From: Epiperipatus broadwayi
Lineage: Eukaryota > Onychophora > Udeonychophora > Euonychophora > Peripatidae
Direction of reading: 5' to 3'
Assembly (NCBI GenBank): GCA_028023455.1
Contig: JAQFVV010012441.1
Location: 2,849,911-2,913,910, forward strand
DNA length: 64,000 nucleotides
The notes below the pieces were generated by a model, which was not told the origin of the DNA, searched no databases, and was given only the letters and a program-made list of their open reading frames with translations. The stretch's first letter is position 1. The number at the start of each line of letters is the position of its first letter. This document shows positions 48,344-62,332 of this stretch, piece after piece. A program made the position numbers and the translations under genes.

Positions 48344-50520
48344 GTTCAGACCATTTATATAAAAGCATTTTTATGAACCAACATTAGCAGTCTGATAAAA
48401 GTTTTTGGGTTTTTTTATTAAAGTTTTGTATTAATGTGTAGTACAAAAATGTTTTCAGCCTCAAATTATCTTCATAATCTATATCTTGCAAATCAGAAGT
48501 CATAATTTATAAAAAGTCAAAGTTTATTATTTTTTGAATTTCTTTGATTTTAAATATTTTTATATGTTTTTTTATTAGTGCATATCTAGAATTGATATTT
48601 CAGATTGCATGTCTAAAAGGTTGAGGATGATGAAATATTATGGAAATATAATTTAGATAATAATATTTATAGACAAACTAAATATGAAATTGTTTATAAA
48701 ATCACTACAAAGATTAAATTAAGGAATTTTTTAAATCATCATTCAGTACTTGTAAATATCAAGCATATTTAAAAGATAATTTTATAGGAAGGCTCTTAAA
48801 GTAAATTTATAAGGAGTAATACTAATACTTCAGTACTTTCAAAATTCATTTAAGCAGAAATTATCAATATCTTTAAGAATAAGCAGACATAGGTCAAATT
48901 TGAGAGGGTAAATCTGGTTTTAATTGATTTCAGAAAGTTCTACAAAGGAAACCAACAAGTAAACTTGATAATGCTATGAAAGATATAATCTTATTGTTTA
49001 TCAATGCTTTAAGTAAATTATAAATAAAAAATACTATGTAAATAAAAATAGGAGATTAATTGTTACAAACATCTTTCAAAGCCTGGGTATAGATATTTCT
49101 TCTTATTTCTATTCTTAAAACTTAACCCTAATAGAATTTTGCAAGCCTATGACAATCCAATTATGAAAATATCGTTAAAAATAAAGTTGGTATAGATAAG
49201 TTATGGGGTGGTTATATCCCTATAATAAAGATTAAGGGTGCTCAAATGATTTCAATAAAGTTATGATCATCACATTATCCTAAGACTGATTGATAGAGAG
49301 ATGGTTTAATGATTTATTTTTTCAGGGACATATAATTGGAGAATAATGTCTTTAGATATAGTTAAGATCACTTATCAGCTAGTGTCTATAAATATATTGG
49401 GCACCAACATTTTTTCAGCTTATACTTCAGCACTTCTTACATTGACAAATTTCTTATTCTTGTTTTAAGGGTTTTTTTTTCCTTTTCCAAATCTAAAATC
49501 CTGTTAACTTCCACTCTTTCATATTATGGTATGAAGATAGACATTTTATATTCAGTCATTCACATCTTAAGAGAAGAATATTAATTCAAAACCTGGAGAC
49601 AATACTTTGGAAAGGCCAGCAGGCTACATTTTGACAGCCTTAGCACAACTGACAAAATTAGTTTGTCTAGCTTCACATTTTAGTGTTTTCAGTTGAATAG
49701 TAAAGTTTTACCATACTGCTATATTTTTAAAATTTTTCCATTTTTATGTAATTACACGTCTAATTCCACAGCAATTGTTTGTTAACTTTTGTTTGGAATT
49801 TTGTTTGTGGCTAATTGTGTTTGCAAACACAGCCAGCATATATTTAGTACACAAATATAATGTTGGAATGTTGATTAAGTCTGATATCTGAAAGTAGATC
49901 TTATATACTCTGTCAATTTGTGGAACAACTGAGATCAAACAACCACTTCTGTTCAGCAATTCAAAATTAATTTTTGATTTATAATTTCATTAATTAATTA
50001 AATACATATTTTTATTATGCCTATGATTATAATTCTGGCAATGTTCTGCCAAAAGCTGGCTCTGTGCATTTAATTAATTTATGTTTATTATACCTTTTCA
50101 TTAGAACTCTAAATAAACGAGTGCTTAAGAATTATGTCCATAAACAAGTTTTATTGACTACTTCAAACTTATATTCTAAATAAATTCTTTTTTTTTTAGT
50201 AAACTTAAAAAAATTTTTTTTTACATTTTTTAAAATTAAAACTATTCTTTAAACATTATTAATTTCCATTTTATCAAATTATTTTATATAAATTCATTGT
50301 AAATTTCAAATGAAATCATTTGTCCTCCTAAGGGCTATGAGTTAATAATATAGGAACATATTGTAAATGTACAACATTTTTACACATTTATACTTTAAAA
50401 ACAAATGAGTGATAATTATAGACATTCAATATTATTTTATTTTATAACTTTTATAACATATGGAGTTTAATAAAACTGATACCGTTTTAGTAAATATTCT
50501 GGGACACTTTTGACACTAGG
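48344..50520. other. AT-rich DNA, no recognised feature
   Basis: No gene or element recognised. The minus ORF at 49744-49959 lacks family features. Confidence 0.45.
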
Positions 50521-50529
50521 GAAAGTCAC

Positions 50530-51540
50530 TGACAAAGAAATTAAGTTTTCATTTAATAAATATGATGTAGCAAGAATTGCATGAAAGGGAATGACAATAG
50601 CAGGGTTAACTTATGATAACAATGTGTTATGTATTAGTAAGGTGTTAGATTACTTAGAAAAAGTACAAAGAGAAGTAGGAAAACATGCATTAGATGCAGA
50701 TGTGTGGACGGCAAAGGAGGAAATTCAAGGAGAAATGGCATGGGCAAGTTTTTATATGAGAGATGCAAAAATCAAAATGAAAATGTTTGATGGATTGCAA
50801 TTATGGATAGTAAGAGAATAACCAAAATAGTATTTAATTGGGTTATGAGTAAAGGACAGTCAACAAGATAGGTGAGAAAGATAGTATGGTATGCAGAAGA
50901 TTTGGATAAAGACTTTATGTTAATATACTTGTGCAACAGGTGGGATGATTGGGTTAGGGGGATTGTTGAGTGTTATAGCGGCTAAGAATGGGATAGAAGA
51001 ATAGATGCATTAATTAAAAAAATAGGGAGTTGGAGAGATGGGGAACTAGTATGGAGAGTAAAAAGATCTTAAATATATTTAAAAGTAAACAGAATATCAA
51101 GTGTGAATTAATTTATGATAATAGCAAGAAAAGTAATTTACTGTTTAAGGCTCGACAGGATCGTTAGCAGCAAGAGAATATATAAATGAAGAAATGTGAG
51201 TGAATTAATATTGCAAGTTATGTAAGGAAGACATGGAAAATATTAGGCATCTGCTAATTGAATGTAAATGCTTACAAGCAGAAAGGGTTCAAATAATGAA
51301 GTTGTGGGAGAATAAATATAAAGTGATTATACAGAAAATCGGTTCTTGGTTTTTATGCTGGGTTTGGAAAAAGATAAGGGGGATCTAGATATAAAGATGA
51401 TGTTGAGGAAATGGGAAGGAGCAGGATAGAGAAGAATATGGGAAAAACTTAGGGTGGAGAATGGAAGGTGGCTAACAGGTTTCTATGGGCATAGTGGTTG
51501 AGAGATTTCTGACTTCCATAAAGGATAAGCCATATCACAT
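50530..51540 (+). pseudogene. Second copy of the 24-kb LINE family, 5'-truncated
   Basis: The plus strand encodes AGLTYDNNVLCISK, KHALDADVWTAKEEIQG and SFYMRDAKIKMKMFDGLQ (50591-50821), collinear with 25386-25045 on the minus strand, then FNWVMSKGQ, RWDDWVRGIVECYSG (50938-50985) and, through stops, HLLIECKCLQAERVQIMKLW (51249-51308), which supplies the His/Cys half of the terminal Cys-rich motif. The 3' end (AAGGATAAGCCATATCACAT, about 51520-51540) corresponds to the end of the other copy. It contains only the region after the reverse transcriptase. Many stops show it is dead. Confidence 0.88.
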
Positions 51541-53880
51541 TACCAAGAAATAAACAATTTTAGATATTTCATTGAAAGTGATGATGAAACTTATGGATAT
51601 TTTGTCTAATAAAAAAAAATGAATTGCAAGTTTTATCAAAAGTTTAAAAAAACTGTTTACAATTAACAAATAAAAAAATTGGAAGACAATTTTAGGTATT
51701 TTATTGGAAAATGTTCCAGATATTTTATCTGATAAAAAAAAATTAAATTTTATAGAAAATACCACAGCTAAATACATGATTAATAATATAAGAATGATTA
51801 AAAATATGGTGGCCTAACAAATAAAAAAAACAAAAAAACATTATTTAGAGTTTAACAAATAAATAAATTAAATATATGAGTAAAAATGTAATGCCATGTT
51901 GCATGTACTCAAAAACATTTACAGTTTAGCAAATACTAAAATTGAAATTAATTTTATAATTAAAAAAAATATATTTTTATTGAATGCTTATTGAAAACTT
52001 AATGCGATGCACACATGATAATAAGTCGTTTTAATTGAGAAGTTCATTTTTTGAGAGTTCATAAGAAGTTTTAGCACTGGATGTGATCGTGTATTCATGG
52101 AACATGAGTTCTAATATCAGCCGTTTCAGTCCTACATTTGGATAGAGTGTATATCTGCATGCCTTACAAAAGAAAGCAATTTCATGAAAGCAAACGTCCA
52201 GGAAATAAATTTGATTTGTTTTCGTGTTTATTTTTAATTAATTAATAATGCAGAACCATTTTAGTGTGCCTGTCTGCTGTGTCTTGAATTGGAGTTTGAA
52301 TTCAAAATGGAGTTTTAGATTTTTAGCTGAGAATTTTCCAAGCAGGATTGTGATTCTTTCAAGGGGTCTCTCTATAGACATTCCATCTTGTCATCCAGTA
52401 TTGATTTGTAAGTACTTTTCAGATGGATATGAGTTTTATAAAAATAAAAAAAACTTAAGAGTAATAGGATAACTTGTCATGAATGAGATTGATGTTGTGC
52501 TTCCAGGAACATCGAATCTATATTTGCCTTTACTTTTAATTAAGAATCAAGCCTTACTATTAGATAGTTTGTTAGTGGATAGTGATCTTTCTTTTTTTTT
52601 AATCATTTGAATAATCACTAAAATGTAAGCGGCAGTTAAACTTTTAAAACCAAATTGAAATTTAGGTGTCGTTTAACAATTGATTGACAGGATCTTTAGT
52701 AGTAATTAAATTATTGACATTGAGAGTAGTTTTTCCATTATCAGATTATTCAATTATCTTGATTCTAATTGAGTTACTCAAATTAATTGCATTAATAAAG
52801 GAAGCAATAATAACAAAAGTAATACTTATAATGATGCTAATTTAATCATTAATATTAAGCATGTAACGGAGGGTAATTCAATTAGATTTTTTTATTTATT
52901 TATCAAATGTTGGAAAAGGCATATAACTTAATATTTTTGCTCTTAATGAAATTAATAAAGTTTATTTTTTATTTAAAATTTATATCGTATTGTATAGGTG
53001 TGTGCGCGCGTGTGTATTAGCTTCTATCCGAAGAATAATAAAATTGTTTGAAAGTAAATGAATTAATTGATATATCTGTGGCTTGAAGGTTGAGTGTAAA
53101 AAAGAAAAAAAATGGTTTGATAGAAGTGACCTATGATAATGAGAAGTCATCAAAGTCATAACTTCATGTATGAGTTTTTCATTTTTCCAAAATCCGTTAA
53201 TTTTTTTTTCGTCCTTGATCTTTCTTCGTTGAACTGCTATTTGATAAAACTTGTCATCTACCAATGATATCTTTCTTGTCTGCATCTTCTCTGGTCAATC
53301 TCATTTTGAGTTTTTTAGTCTTTAAAATAACGTTAAGAATTTCCAGTTGATTTAATGGTGAATATATTGAAACAGTAAGATTCGCATTCGAATCTTAAGT
53401 TTCACCTGTTTCTATAGTCTCTCACCCACCACCTTCTCCTACCCAAATTTAAACTTTTTTGGTATCGAATTGTGTGTGTAGCAATATTAAAAATGTCTGA
53501 ATATATGTAATAGTCACCTTAAACACACACACGTTTCGATAATAAATTTACAGCAATAGATAAAAGTAAATGATATAGTTTGTATTTGTCTTTTAGTTAT
53601 TTAAAAATATATAATTTTAACAATTTATTTTAAATTATAGCGTTCGTTATTTATTGCTGTGTTTAAATTTCTTATTTAATAATAATTTTAGAAAATTGAT
53701 CATAATCTAATTAAAAGTAAAAATAATCGTATGTTCCCTTTTGTATTTGAAATTTTAAAAGTAACGGGCAGTGAGAGATAATAGATTAATTAATTAAAAA
53801 GAAAAATTCCCTAAAATATTTAATTCCAAAATCTAAATGTAAAAATAAAATCGAACAATAGAAAAGCGGCTTTCTATATA
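51541..53880. other. AT-rich DNA, no recognised feature
   Basis: No gene recognised. A short (TG/CG)n patch lies near 52998-53015. Confidence 0.45.
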
Positions 53881-55860
53881 AATTAAACTTATAAGAATGT
53901 ATTGATTATATTCAGGGCAAATGATTGAATCCAAAAATAAAATATAACAAAAGTTAAAAGATAAGATCTAGAAAGGAGGATATTTTGGACTTTCTCAGAA
54001 CTTTCAGTTGAACTTTGGCTGTGCTCTTGATCACTTGAGAGTCTCCAGATATATAAATTAAGTCACCTACCCATAATGATCGAGTAGAAAGCGCCAAAGA
54101 CTATTCTCCCCGGAGATGGTCAATAGTATGCCGCGAACCTACACATGTGCCCTCCACAAAATCAACCAAAAGGATCTGCTGCCCCGAACAATCAGAAAGC
54201 CGCTGCTGCTGGTAAATTAAATGAATCATCTAAATGCTGGAAATAACTGCTACTTCTGAAATCATGAACAATTTGCTACCGATTACTGAACTTGAAAACT
54301 TCGTATAAACAGGTACCTGTATCCAAATTCTCTAGAGTATTCTAAATAATAATGCTATAGTTCACTTTATATAACTCGTAAACTATAACTTGTAAAATTA
54401 TAATCTGTAAAACTGAATTTAATTATTAATTCATTCTGTAAATTTCTTTAATAATCTAGCTTGCCTAATTCTATCTTTCTTGAGTACGTATTTCTAAAAT
54501 TTACATATTAGTATCTAATTATAGCATGCTCATAATTTTCTAAATATAAATCCATGTTTGCTTGAAACTGTGGATGCGTGTCAAATCCTCATTAATATTT
54601 ACTTCCATAAATTATTTAATATCTTCATATAAATCGACATGCATTCAATGCCTCATCTATTGTAATGCAGGTGTCTACTACTTAACAAATGGCCGACATA
54701 TTAGTTATTAATACTCCCCTAGTTTACCTATTGTTTTTTGTATTTTTTTAAAATTTAATTAATAATTCCGTAAATTGCATTTCTTTGAGAGTCATAAACG
54801 TTCTTTATTAAATGTTGATGACGTAGGGCCGAGTTATAAAGTATATTAAATTTTAGCATAATAATCTGTACATTATACATGTGTTACATTTTGGAGACGC
54901 GATGACCCATTACAAGCATTGAATACTCTGGATTCTTTAGGATTGAAATTAATCCCAGTCGCCCTACCCAAGCAGACAAAATGAATGTTTCTGTAGGGCT
55001 TGACGACCATCATGCAGCTAGGAAGTAATCGTGGCACGAACCACTTGCCCCTAGTTATGCTTATGTGACATCTCTATGGGCCTATGGCAAACACCAGCCC
55101 GTTCTTATAAACTCATTCATGGATTCGCAGTTTCAATATACTGCCACCCTCTTATCGCCTTTCTAGACATACCACGTGTCTTTAATTATTAACTTTTTTA
55201 TTCTATATATAGCTCCATTTCTACATTAGTGACATAACTCACTCTCAAATAAATGTCTGTCCATAGTAATTTATAATTTCTTTAATTAAACAAATATATA
55301 TGTCTGCCACTACTATTATAAATCCTAATTTAGACTCTTGCATTGCAAAGATATAAATCCCATAGGCATGCTAGTGAAATACTTGCTCGAGAATTTAGGC
55401 AGCTAGATTACATCAGCTATATAAATAAATGTATCTCTTTAATATCTAACAGTATTGGAAAACCCCGCTTCTAATATCTTAAATCTTATCAAATATTATT
55501 AGTCAAATGATTGATTATTAAAATGTTTTAAATAAATAATTTCAAACTATACGCCTGCCGTCACATCTTTATTTATTCGATACCCATTCAATATGTTTCC
55601 TCGATTCTTTAAAAATAAATGTTTAATATTAATATTATTTTATTGGCTAACTCGAAATAAAATTCTTGATTCTCTTGAATCTCCCTGGCCCCCGTGCCTA
55701 AAGAAATGTTTACTAGCATAGCATCAGATGCGTTGTTTCGTAGATTGTATTGTGGAACCGATAAACTATGTTTGAACTCAGTACTACTGGTGGCTTCACT
55801 ATCTAGATGGTACTGCAATTCTGTGTGGTGGTCGAATTCTGCACTATGTTAACGAATCAC
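53881..55860. other. GC-richer tract, possible LTR-retroelement remnant
   Basis: This segment has far more G+C and CpG than its neighbours. ACATTTTGGAGACGCGATGA at 54889-54908 has the form of an LTR end followed by a primer-binding site, and AAATAAATGT near 55246 with TATATATAG near 55205 could be LTR signals. On the minus strand a short frame at 55609-55818 contains YNLRNN, resembling the YNLRPR tail of gypsy pol, but the orientation conflicts with the plus-strand signals. I did not find matching LTR pairs, so identity is open. Confidence 0.3.
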
Positions 55861-56881
55861 ACATTTCTGATCGTTACAATATTGATTTGTAGTTATCAAT
55901 TAATTTATATTTAAATGTTGAATATGGGATTCTCATATAATTTGTATCTATTTATTTCAAGATTTATTTATTTTTTTAATTTATTACTTAAGCACCTATC
56001 TACTGATGCTTAGATGAACTAAAATTAGATAAAGAGATGAATTGACATAATGGAACAGATAAATATACTTAAACAAGTGAGAACACTAAAATGAAGTATC
56101 ATATGACTTACATTTGTATAACTTCTGACAGCAATATATTTATTTTTACTATAGAATCACATTAAGCATAATAATTACCCAATACAGTTGATAATGTCAA
56201 ATAGATGCCTTGACTAGTTTATGATCTATCATTGTGTTTCAATGGAAAGCATTGTTTTTTATATACTCATCCATTAAAGTTTATTCTTTAAGATAATGGC
56301 CTGTAATCCTAAGGTTTTGAATTTTAAATGAGCTTTCCAAAACATTAATTAATCAGACCAGTTGAACTTTAATTAGCATATAAAAGAATCACCAAAACAT
56401 CTCGGTGCTGATCTAGTATTCAGTTACTCAGTCAATTTAATTAGTTTGAGTTTAAAACTGTAGAATTCTTAAAATTATTAGATTGTTGACTTGAATAGTA
56501 TATTTTAATTAAATCATTGTGACTTGATGAAAATAATGTTTAAAGCAGCACTTCATGATGGAAAAATATCATCAAAACAAAAACTGTTCTGGAGTAACTG
56601 TCTGGCATGGGTATCCATGCCATTGATTATTCATGCTTATAAAGATAGCTCTGTAGTGACAAGAAGAACAGAATTTTAGTTTTGTTTGCATAACATGTTT
56701 TTATGCATGTTCAGGTAAATTTCTACAATTGTAAAAAAAACAAAAAACAATTTAATAGTATTATATATAATTTTTGATATATGGGTTAAAATAATCATTG
56801 AAAGGTGTGAGTTTGAATTTTTCAGAGTATTAGATTGTGTAGAGTGTTGTAATCATTACATTATGCATGATTTTTTTATTG
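55861..56881. other. AT-rich DNA, no recognised feature
   Basis: Nothing recognised. Confidence 0.45.
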
Positions 56882-56883
56882 TA

Positions 56884-57840
56884 CACCTGGGTCTCGTTTT
56901 ACGCGATAGATAGGTTCCTCAGAAAACACACGCAAACGAAATCGCGGAAAAATAGACGTAACTTACCTTGAAAAAGGGGGGATACGGACTGTGATTTTTC
57001 AAAAATCACATAAAAGCAAAGCACCAACGTAAAATTACTTTAAAATTCGCGCAAAAAAAAAAATAAGGAAATAAAATATGACTAATAAAAAATTTCAAAT
57101 TTGAAAAAAATTGATACAAGACAAACTTTTTTTAACTATAATATTTAATTTTATTCAAAACAATATATTTTTGTGTATAATTTACAGTAATTTACATTTT
57201 TTTATACACGTTTTAATTATTATCACTATTTGCCGATAAACAGGTTCGTTTGCAAACTGGTAAAAAATCAGATTCTTCACAAGAGTAAATACAACTAGCG
57301 CCAACGTTACTCTCACGTTGTGTTAATGGTTTTCTGGTGACAACGTAATTAGTAATTAATCTAACAACTAAAAATTAAATTCTTATTTTTGTCTTTAATT
57401 TTTTAATTTTCAATTTTAATTGTGCCCACTGCTATTACTCACCTTTTAAAAATAAACTTGTGGACACTAAATGATTAATAATTGATTACGTTCTTTTTTA
57501 AAAAGCAAAAACAATGTGATTTAAATTGCAAAATTAACACACACAATGTTTGAACAAATTTACATTATAATCTTGTAAAATTTAATGTGTGTAAACATAA
57601 AATGTGGAAATCATGATTTTAATTTCATTATTGCATAAAATCTTACTATTATAAAGCACTGAAAATATTGAAATTACTAAGATGAAAGTCGAATTCCAAT
57701 AATGTGCTATTACTTTCAATATACGTGAAATTTATTATTTAAAGTAATAGCACGTTATCGGAGTTCGACTTCCGGAGAAACATGAATCGCGTAACTTCAA
57801 AATCATGTTAAATAAATCCGCATAAAAAGAGACCCAGGTG
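56884..57840. mobile_element. Tc1/mariner-pogo type non-autonomous transposon with TA duplication
   Basis: CACCTGGGTCTC at the left is exactly inverted as GAGACCCAGGTG at the right, and similarity extends inward (CGTTTTACGCG versus the inverse of CGCATAAAAA). TA flanks both ends (56882-56883, 57841-57842). Termini beginning with a tail like TTTTACGCGATAGATAGGTTCC resemble Tigger-type elements. No transposase is encoded. A nested inverted repeat lies at 57680-57774. Confidence 0.85.
57680..57774. repeat. Nested inverted repeat inside the TIR element
   Basis: AAGTCGAATTCCAATAATG...GCTATTACTTT at the left matches the inverse of AAAGTAATAGC...GAGTTCGACTT at the right over about 32 bases with a few mismatches. 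It may be a second small MITE or a subterminal structure. Confidence 0.7.
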
Positions 57841-57842
57841 TA

Positions 57843-60800
57843 ATATCTTCTCTGTAAGAAATAGTATTAAATGAGAAATTTTTTTTAATTTACTATTCAT
57901 GTTATTTTAAATGTACAATGAATTTCTAGAATGTTTTGTTCAGTGTTTATATAGTTATATGACTATCAAATTATGAAGCATTATGTAATAAATAGGAACA
58001 TTAACTTATTTAGAATCAAATTGGTTTATCTTCTAAATAAAATCTATATATGATATTGAACTGCAGACAAAAATATTTTTATTATTTGAATGTCAGTTGG
58101 ATTACATTGATACCGGACAACATTACATTCATATGTAACTAGTATTTTAATAAGTATTAAATCTTACTCCTATTCATTTGTCCTATATAAATATATGTAG
58201 CAAAAATACATTAGGAATAAAAATTAAACCAAAAAATTTGCAGCTTTTTTTTTATCTACAAGTTTAAAATTTGGGAATTTTTTAAATGAGCCAAAGTACA
58301 ATTGGCAAAGTAATATTCCAAAAATAAAATAATGCCAGAAACCATTCACCATTTTTAAATAACAACTAAGCCTTCTTAATTGGAATACCTATCACTTGTA
58401 TTGTCAGTGCTGAAGTTGTTTGTGGTTGGGTTTGAATCCTATACTGATGTTTGCATTAGAATTTTAACTTGTTATTTATGAATGTAAATATTAGATTTTG
58501 TTGTTTCTAAATGTCAAGATTTATTAATAGTATTGTAGTCAACTAGCGTAAAATGGAAGTGACCATTTATATTTATTAAGCATAAGATAGATTTGATTTT
58601 TATTTCTAAATGTAAATTTAAACTTCAACATTATTTTTATAAATATATCACGTTTTTTTGGAAAGATTTACACTTATGCCACAGGAAAAGAAAAAAAAAT
58701 ACTTTAATAGAGAAAGATATGCTTTCTGTTTAAATAAGTTTGTGGTCTTAATATTTTTAATTTAATTATATATGCTAAAACATAGTTTTGTTTTATCACA
58801 AATTATTCAAACTGAAGATCTCATATGTGGAAAATTAAATTTTATAATGTGAGCCTTGATTCAGTTATGTTTAATTGCCCTGGATATGGTAAATGGTGAC
58901 TTGTTCCTGTATTCATTTAGCAATGAATGACTAATTGGATTAACTATGAGCTATCTAATCAAAAAAGATCTATGTCTTTTAAAAATCATTCTGGAACCAA
59001 AAAAAAATCCATCTGGATTTGAATTTCAGATTAAGAATATGATAGGGGTTTTGATTAATAAGAAGAATTAATAAGTAATTGACTTTTTTGACATATTGCG
59101 TTGAGAAACATTGTAAGGTAATTTTTAGCAAACAACCATTCAAAAGAGTTCTTTATAGTATAATGGTTCATATGCTAGTTTGGGTTCAAATGCTGTTTGG
59201 GGACGAGTTTTTTGTTAGTTACATATATTCTGAAGATACTTAGATAGATGGTCTATAAACAATTCAACTCTGTCATCCAATATTAGTTGGTAAATTAAGT
59301 ATACAACTGTTTTTAACTAGAAACAAATACAAGAAGGAAAAATTTTAAAAGTTTAGGAATGGGCTGTTCACTAGCCTAATAATGATATTTTATTTTTTGT
59401 TATTCTCATGATGCTAGAAAAACCTTTGTTCTATTGTCAGTTATTTATTGCTGCTACATTGATTTTATATTGGTATTGGTAACAAATCACAGAAATAAAT
59501 AGAATACATTTTTTTTAAAAAGATATATCTTATTTGGTATGATGAAAATATATATATATATTTCATTTGATTTTATTCTCGTGTGCAATATTTCTGGCTT
59601 GCAGCTCAATTTTGCCTTTTTCAACTCCTGAGTAACAATTTATTTAATTATGTTTTCCCCATATACTTATATGGAAAAGTCTTCAAAAACATTTTTGCAA
59701 CAAATCTTTATACAAGACTTTGTCATGGCAATCATCTTTAATTGATAAGAATTAACTATTTATTAGTTAAATTCTTATATATATATATTGCTTATAACAC
59801 TTTTTCATATACACTTCAATGCAAGAAAATTTGTTTGCATTGAAGTGTATATGAAAGAAGTGTTATAATAAATCTATATATGAAGATATGCAAAGACAGT
59901 GAAAGAGAAGAATAAGAGAATAGTTAAATTCTTGTTTAAAAAAACATTCACCTAATTCTTTTTTTTTTTTTAAAAATTCATTATAAGACTAATGATGTCT
60001 TAGGAAAGCTGCTATGACATTGAAATTTAAAATGGTAATATTTATGCCAATAAAATACAGTTTAGTATAAAATTTCCTCATTATATAGTAACTGTGTTTT
60101 GTTTATAGTTAAAATATGATTACTATGTTTACTTCAATTTCATCCAATATCCTTCCTTGAGAGCCTATACTTTCAAGGGCACATCCAAAGAAAATAAAAC
60201 CTTCACTTGTAAATGGGAAAAATAAATAATAATAAAATATACTTTGATCATATACAATAATAAAATGCATTAGTAATAAATTTTAAATTGTATATATTAG
60301 GTAAAATATATTCACTCAATCGATTATTGCCTAATATTTTCTTAAAAGCTAATTCCATCCAAAGCAAAAATGCTATTATTGTAAATCTAAATTATTTTTG
60401 CACATAAAGGGGAGGGAGGTTGGGCATTGTGCAAATAATAATAAGCTCTATATGACCAAAAGGGATTGAACATTAGTTGAAAATATCATTTATTTGTTTA
60501 ATATATTATTCTTGTAATTTACTTAGTGTTTCCAAGGTGATGATGGCTTTGATTACAAATGTAAAATGTATTAGCAAAAAATATACATTTCTTTCAACAC
60601 AAATTTGGGCATATGCAATAGAATGTATTAGTAATAAATTTTAAAATGTATACATTATCACATAAACAATTTTTATTGAACTAATTTCTAACTAGTATTT
60701 TAATTTCTCTCTGGCAAAAATGTGCTGTTTTACACTACAACAATATTGGCAAAAAAAAAAAAAAAAGATGTGATCCTTTACATTATTAAAACTGCAGCCC

Positions 60801-61039
60801 TCAATTGTATATTACATTTCTTAATCTAATATTTATTTAATTATAGCAGCTCCATTTATGTAAAATAAATAAAAATATAAAGTATTGCTTTAAAAAAAAA
60901 CATGCTTTAACAGCAATGCAAAAAAAAAAAAAAAATCAACATTTTCTTGGTTAAATAATTATTGCTTATACTGAATTTTTTTTATATATGTAAATAGAGA
61001 GATTTGAACTCAGGATTTCATACAAATTAAAAACTTTGA
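57843..61039. other. AT-rich DNA
   Basis: Apart from the hairpin at 59792-59868 nothing was recognised. Confidence 0.45.
59792..59868. repeat. Near-perfect 77-bp hairpin
   Basis: TTATAACACTTTTTCATATA / ACACTTCAATGCAA on the left is inverted on the right as TTGCATTGAAGTGTATATGA / AAGAAGTGTTATAA, with a 10-nt loop. It could be a tiny MITE. No coding potential. Confidence 0.8.
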
Positions 61040-61047
61040 TAATAGAA

Positions 61048-61231
61048 CAGTGGTTCTCAACCTGTGGGTCATGTCCCCTTTGAGGGTCAAACAACCCTTT
61101 CGCAGGGGTCGCCTAACCATTAGAAAATACATTTTCGATTCATAACAGTAACAAAATTAGAGGTTGGGGATCACCACAACATAAGGAACTGTATTAAAGG
61201 ATCGCAGCATTAGAAAGGTTGAGAACCACTG
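61048..61231. mobile_element. 184-bp hAT MITE with perfect 8-bp target duplication
   Basis: CAGTGGTTCTCAACCT at the left and its inverse AGGTTGAGAACCACTG at the right form terminal inverted repeats. TAATAGAA is exact on both sides (61040-61047, 61232-61239), the 8-bp duplication of hAT elements. The interior (GGGTCAAACAACCCTTTCGC, AGGGGTCGCCTAACCATTAG, TTCATAACAGTAACAAAATT, GGATCACCACAACATAAGGA) strongly resembles the Charlie-like MITEs known in rodents and other mammals (URR1 type), from memory of those repeats. Confidence 0.93.
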
Positions 61232-61427
61232 TAATAGAATATAAAGTATATCAAAAATAAATTTTAAAATGTAAATTGTATTAACTTTTTTTTTAACATG
61301 CTTTTTGTTTTAATTTAATAAATAAAATACTGGACTATAGATTGCAAAATTGTTTTTAGAAAAAATTAGAGCAAGTAAAATGTTTTTATTATAGAGTGTA
61401 TTTACTTACAAGTTGGTACTATTAATT

Positions 61428-61468
61428 ATATTAATAATAATAATAATAATCATTATTATTATTATTCA
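61428..61468. repeat. Palindromic (AAT)n/(ATT)n microsatellite
   Basis: A run of AAT triplets is followed after TC by ATT triplets, so the whole can fold back on itself. Confidence 0.85.
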
Positions 61469-61575
61469 ATTCATTTGTAAATAATAGTTTAGTAGCCACA
61501 AGTATTTACAGTAATAATACAATAATATATATCTATAGGTGTTCCTTGTATAATATGTCTGATTTTATTCTTAAA

Positions 61576-62323
61576 TTATTTTTCGTTTAAATGGAAAATA
61601 TCCACTTCCTTAAAATTATTGTTATATTCCATCTGTAACCTGTAAATTGGAAAATAAGTTATTCTTTTTAATGTTTGTAAATAAAATAACTCTTTATTTC
61701 TAGATTTAAAAGTTGGAATTCTGAGATAAATCTTATTTGTCATATATTCTGATGATATTTCACCATTTATTAATTTAAGTAAAAACATCAAATCTGCTAT
61801 TAATCTTCTATTATACATACTATATGCTTTATTTAAATATGTATCATCATGAATGTATCTATAATACTTATCTTGAATTTTTTGAAGTTTGTTTATTGTT
61901 GAATAACTGTCATTATTCCATATTACAGATCCATAGTAAAGGACTGGTATTATCAGCACAAAGTAGTTTGTAGGTTTCTAAGTTGAGTTTAATATTTAAT
62001 CTCAATATCAAACTCATAATTTTATAGGATTTATTTATTGCTATCTAAATGTGATTATTAAAAGAGAAATTATTAGTAACGGTAATACTCAAATCTTTCT
62101 GTATATTATTCCTAGGTATTCTACTACCATTAATATTATAATACGCCATATTAATCATGGTTTTCTTAGAATAAGATTCTATATTACATTTACTTGGATT
62201 TATTTTCATGTTATTAGCTTCACGCCATTTAGCAAATCCATTAACATAACTTTGCAATATTTTAGGATCATTTCTATTTCTGATTTCTATAAATAATAAT
62301 TCATTAATTATTACTTTTTTCAA
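61576..62323 (-). pseudogene. Jockey/CR1-type LINE reverse transcriptase fragment
   Basis: Two collinear minus-strand frames: the first (62323-62045) reads ILQSYVNGFAKWREANNMKI, NPSKCNIESYSKK, YNINGSRIPRNN and IQKDLSITVTNNFSFNNHI, matching the post-catalytic RT region (L..W...N.MK.NP.KC, ..KDLGV.....L....H). The second (61959-61576) reads IPVLYYGSVIWNNDSYSTINKLQKIQDKYYRYI, the thumb region of Jockey/CR1 LINEs (R..LEY.S.VW.P....I..LE.VQ). The YADD box and endonuclease are not present, so only the 3' part of the ORF remains. A frameshift or deletion separates the halves. A SINE follows directly at 62333. Confidence 0.78.
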
Positions 62324-62332
62324 TTTTAGGCG

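Noticed and set aside
61748-61760. CTGATGA at 61750 considered as hammerhead core
   Set aside because: No GAAA box or stem II follows; it lies in a LINE coding fragment.
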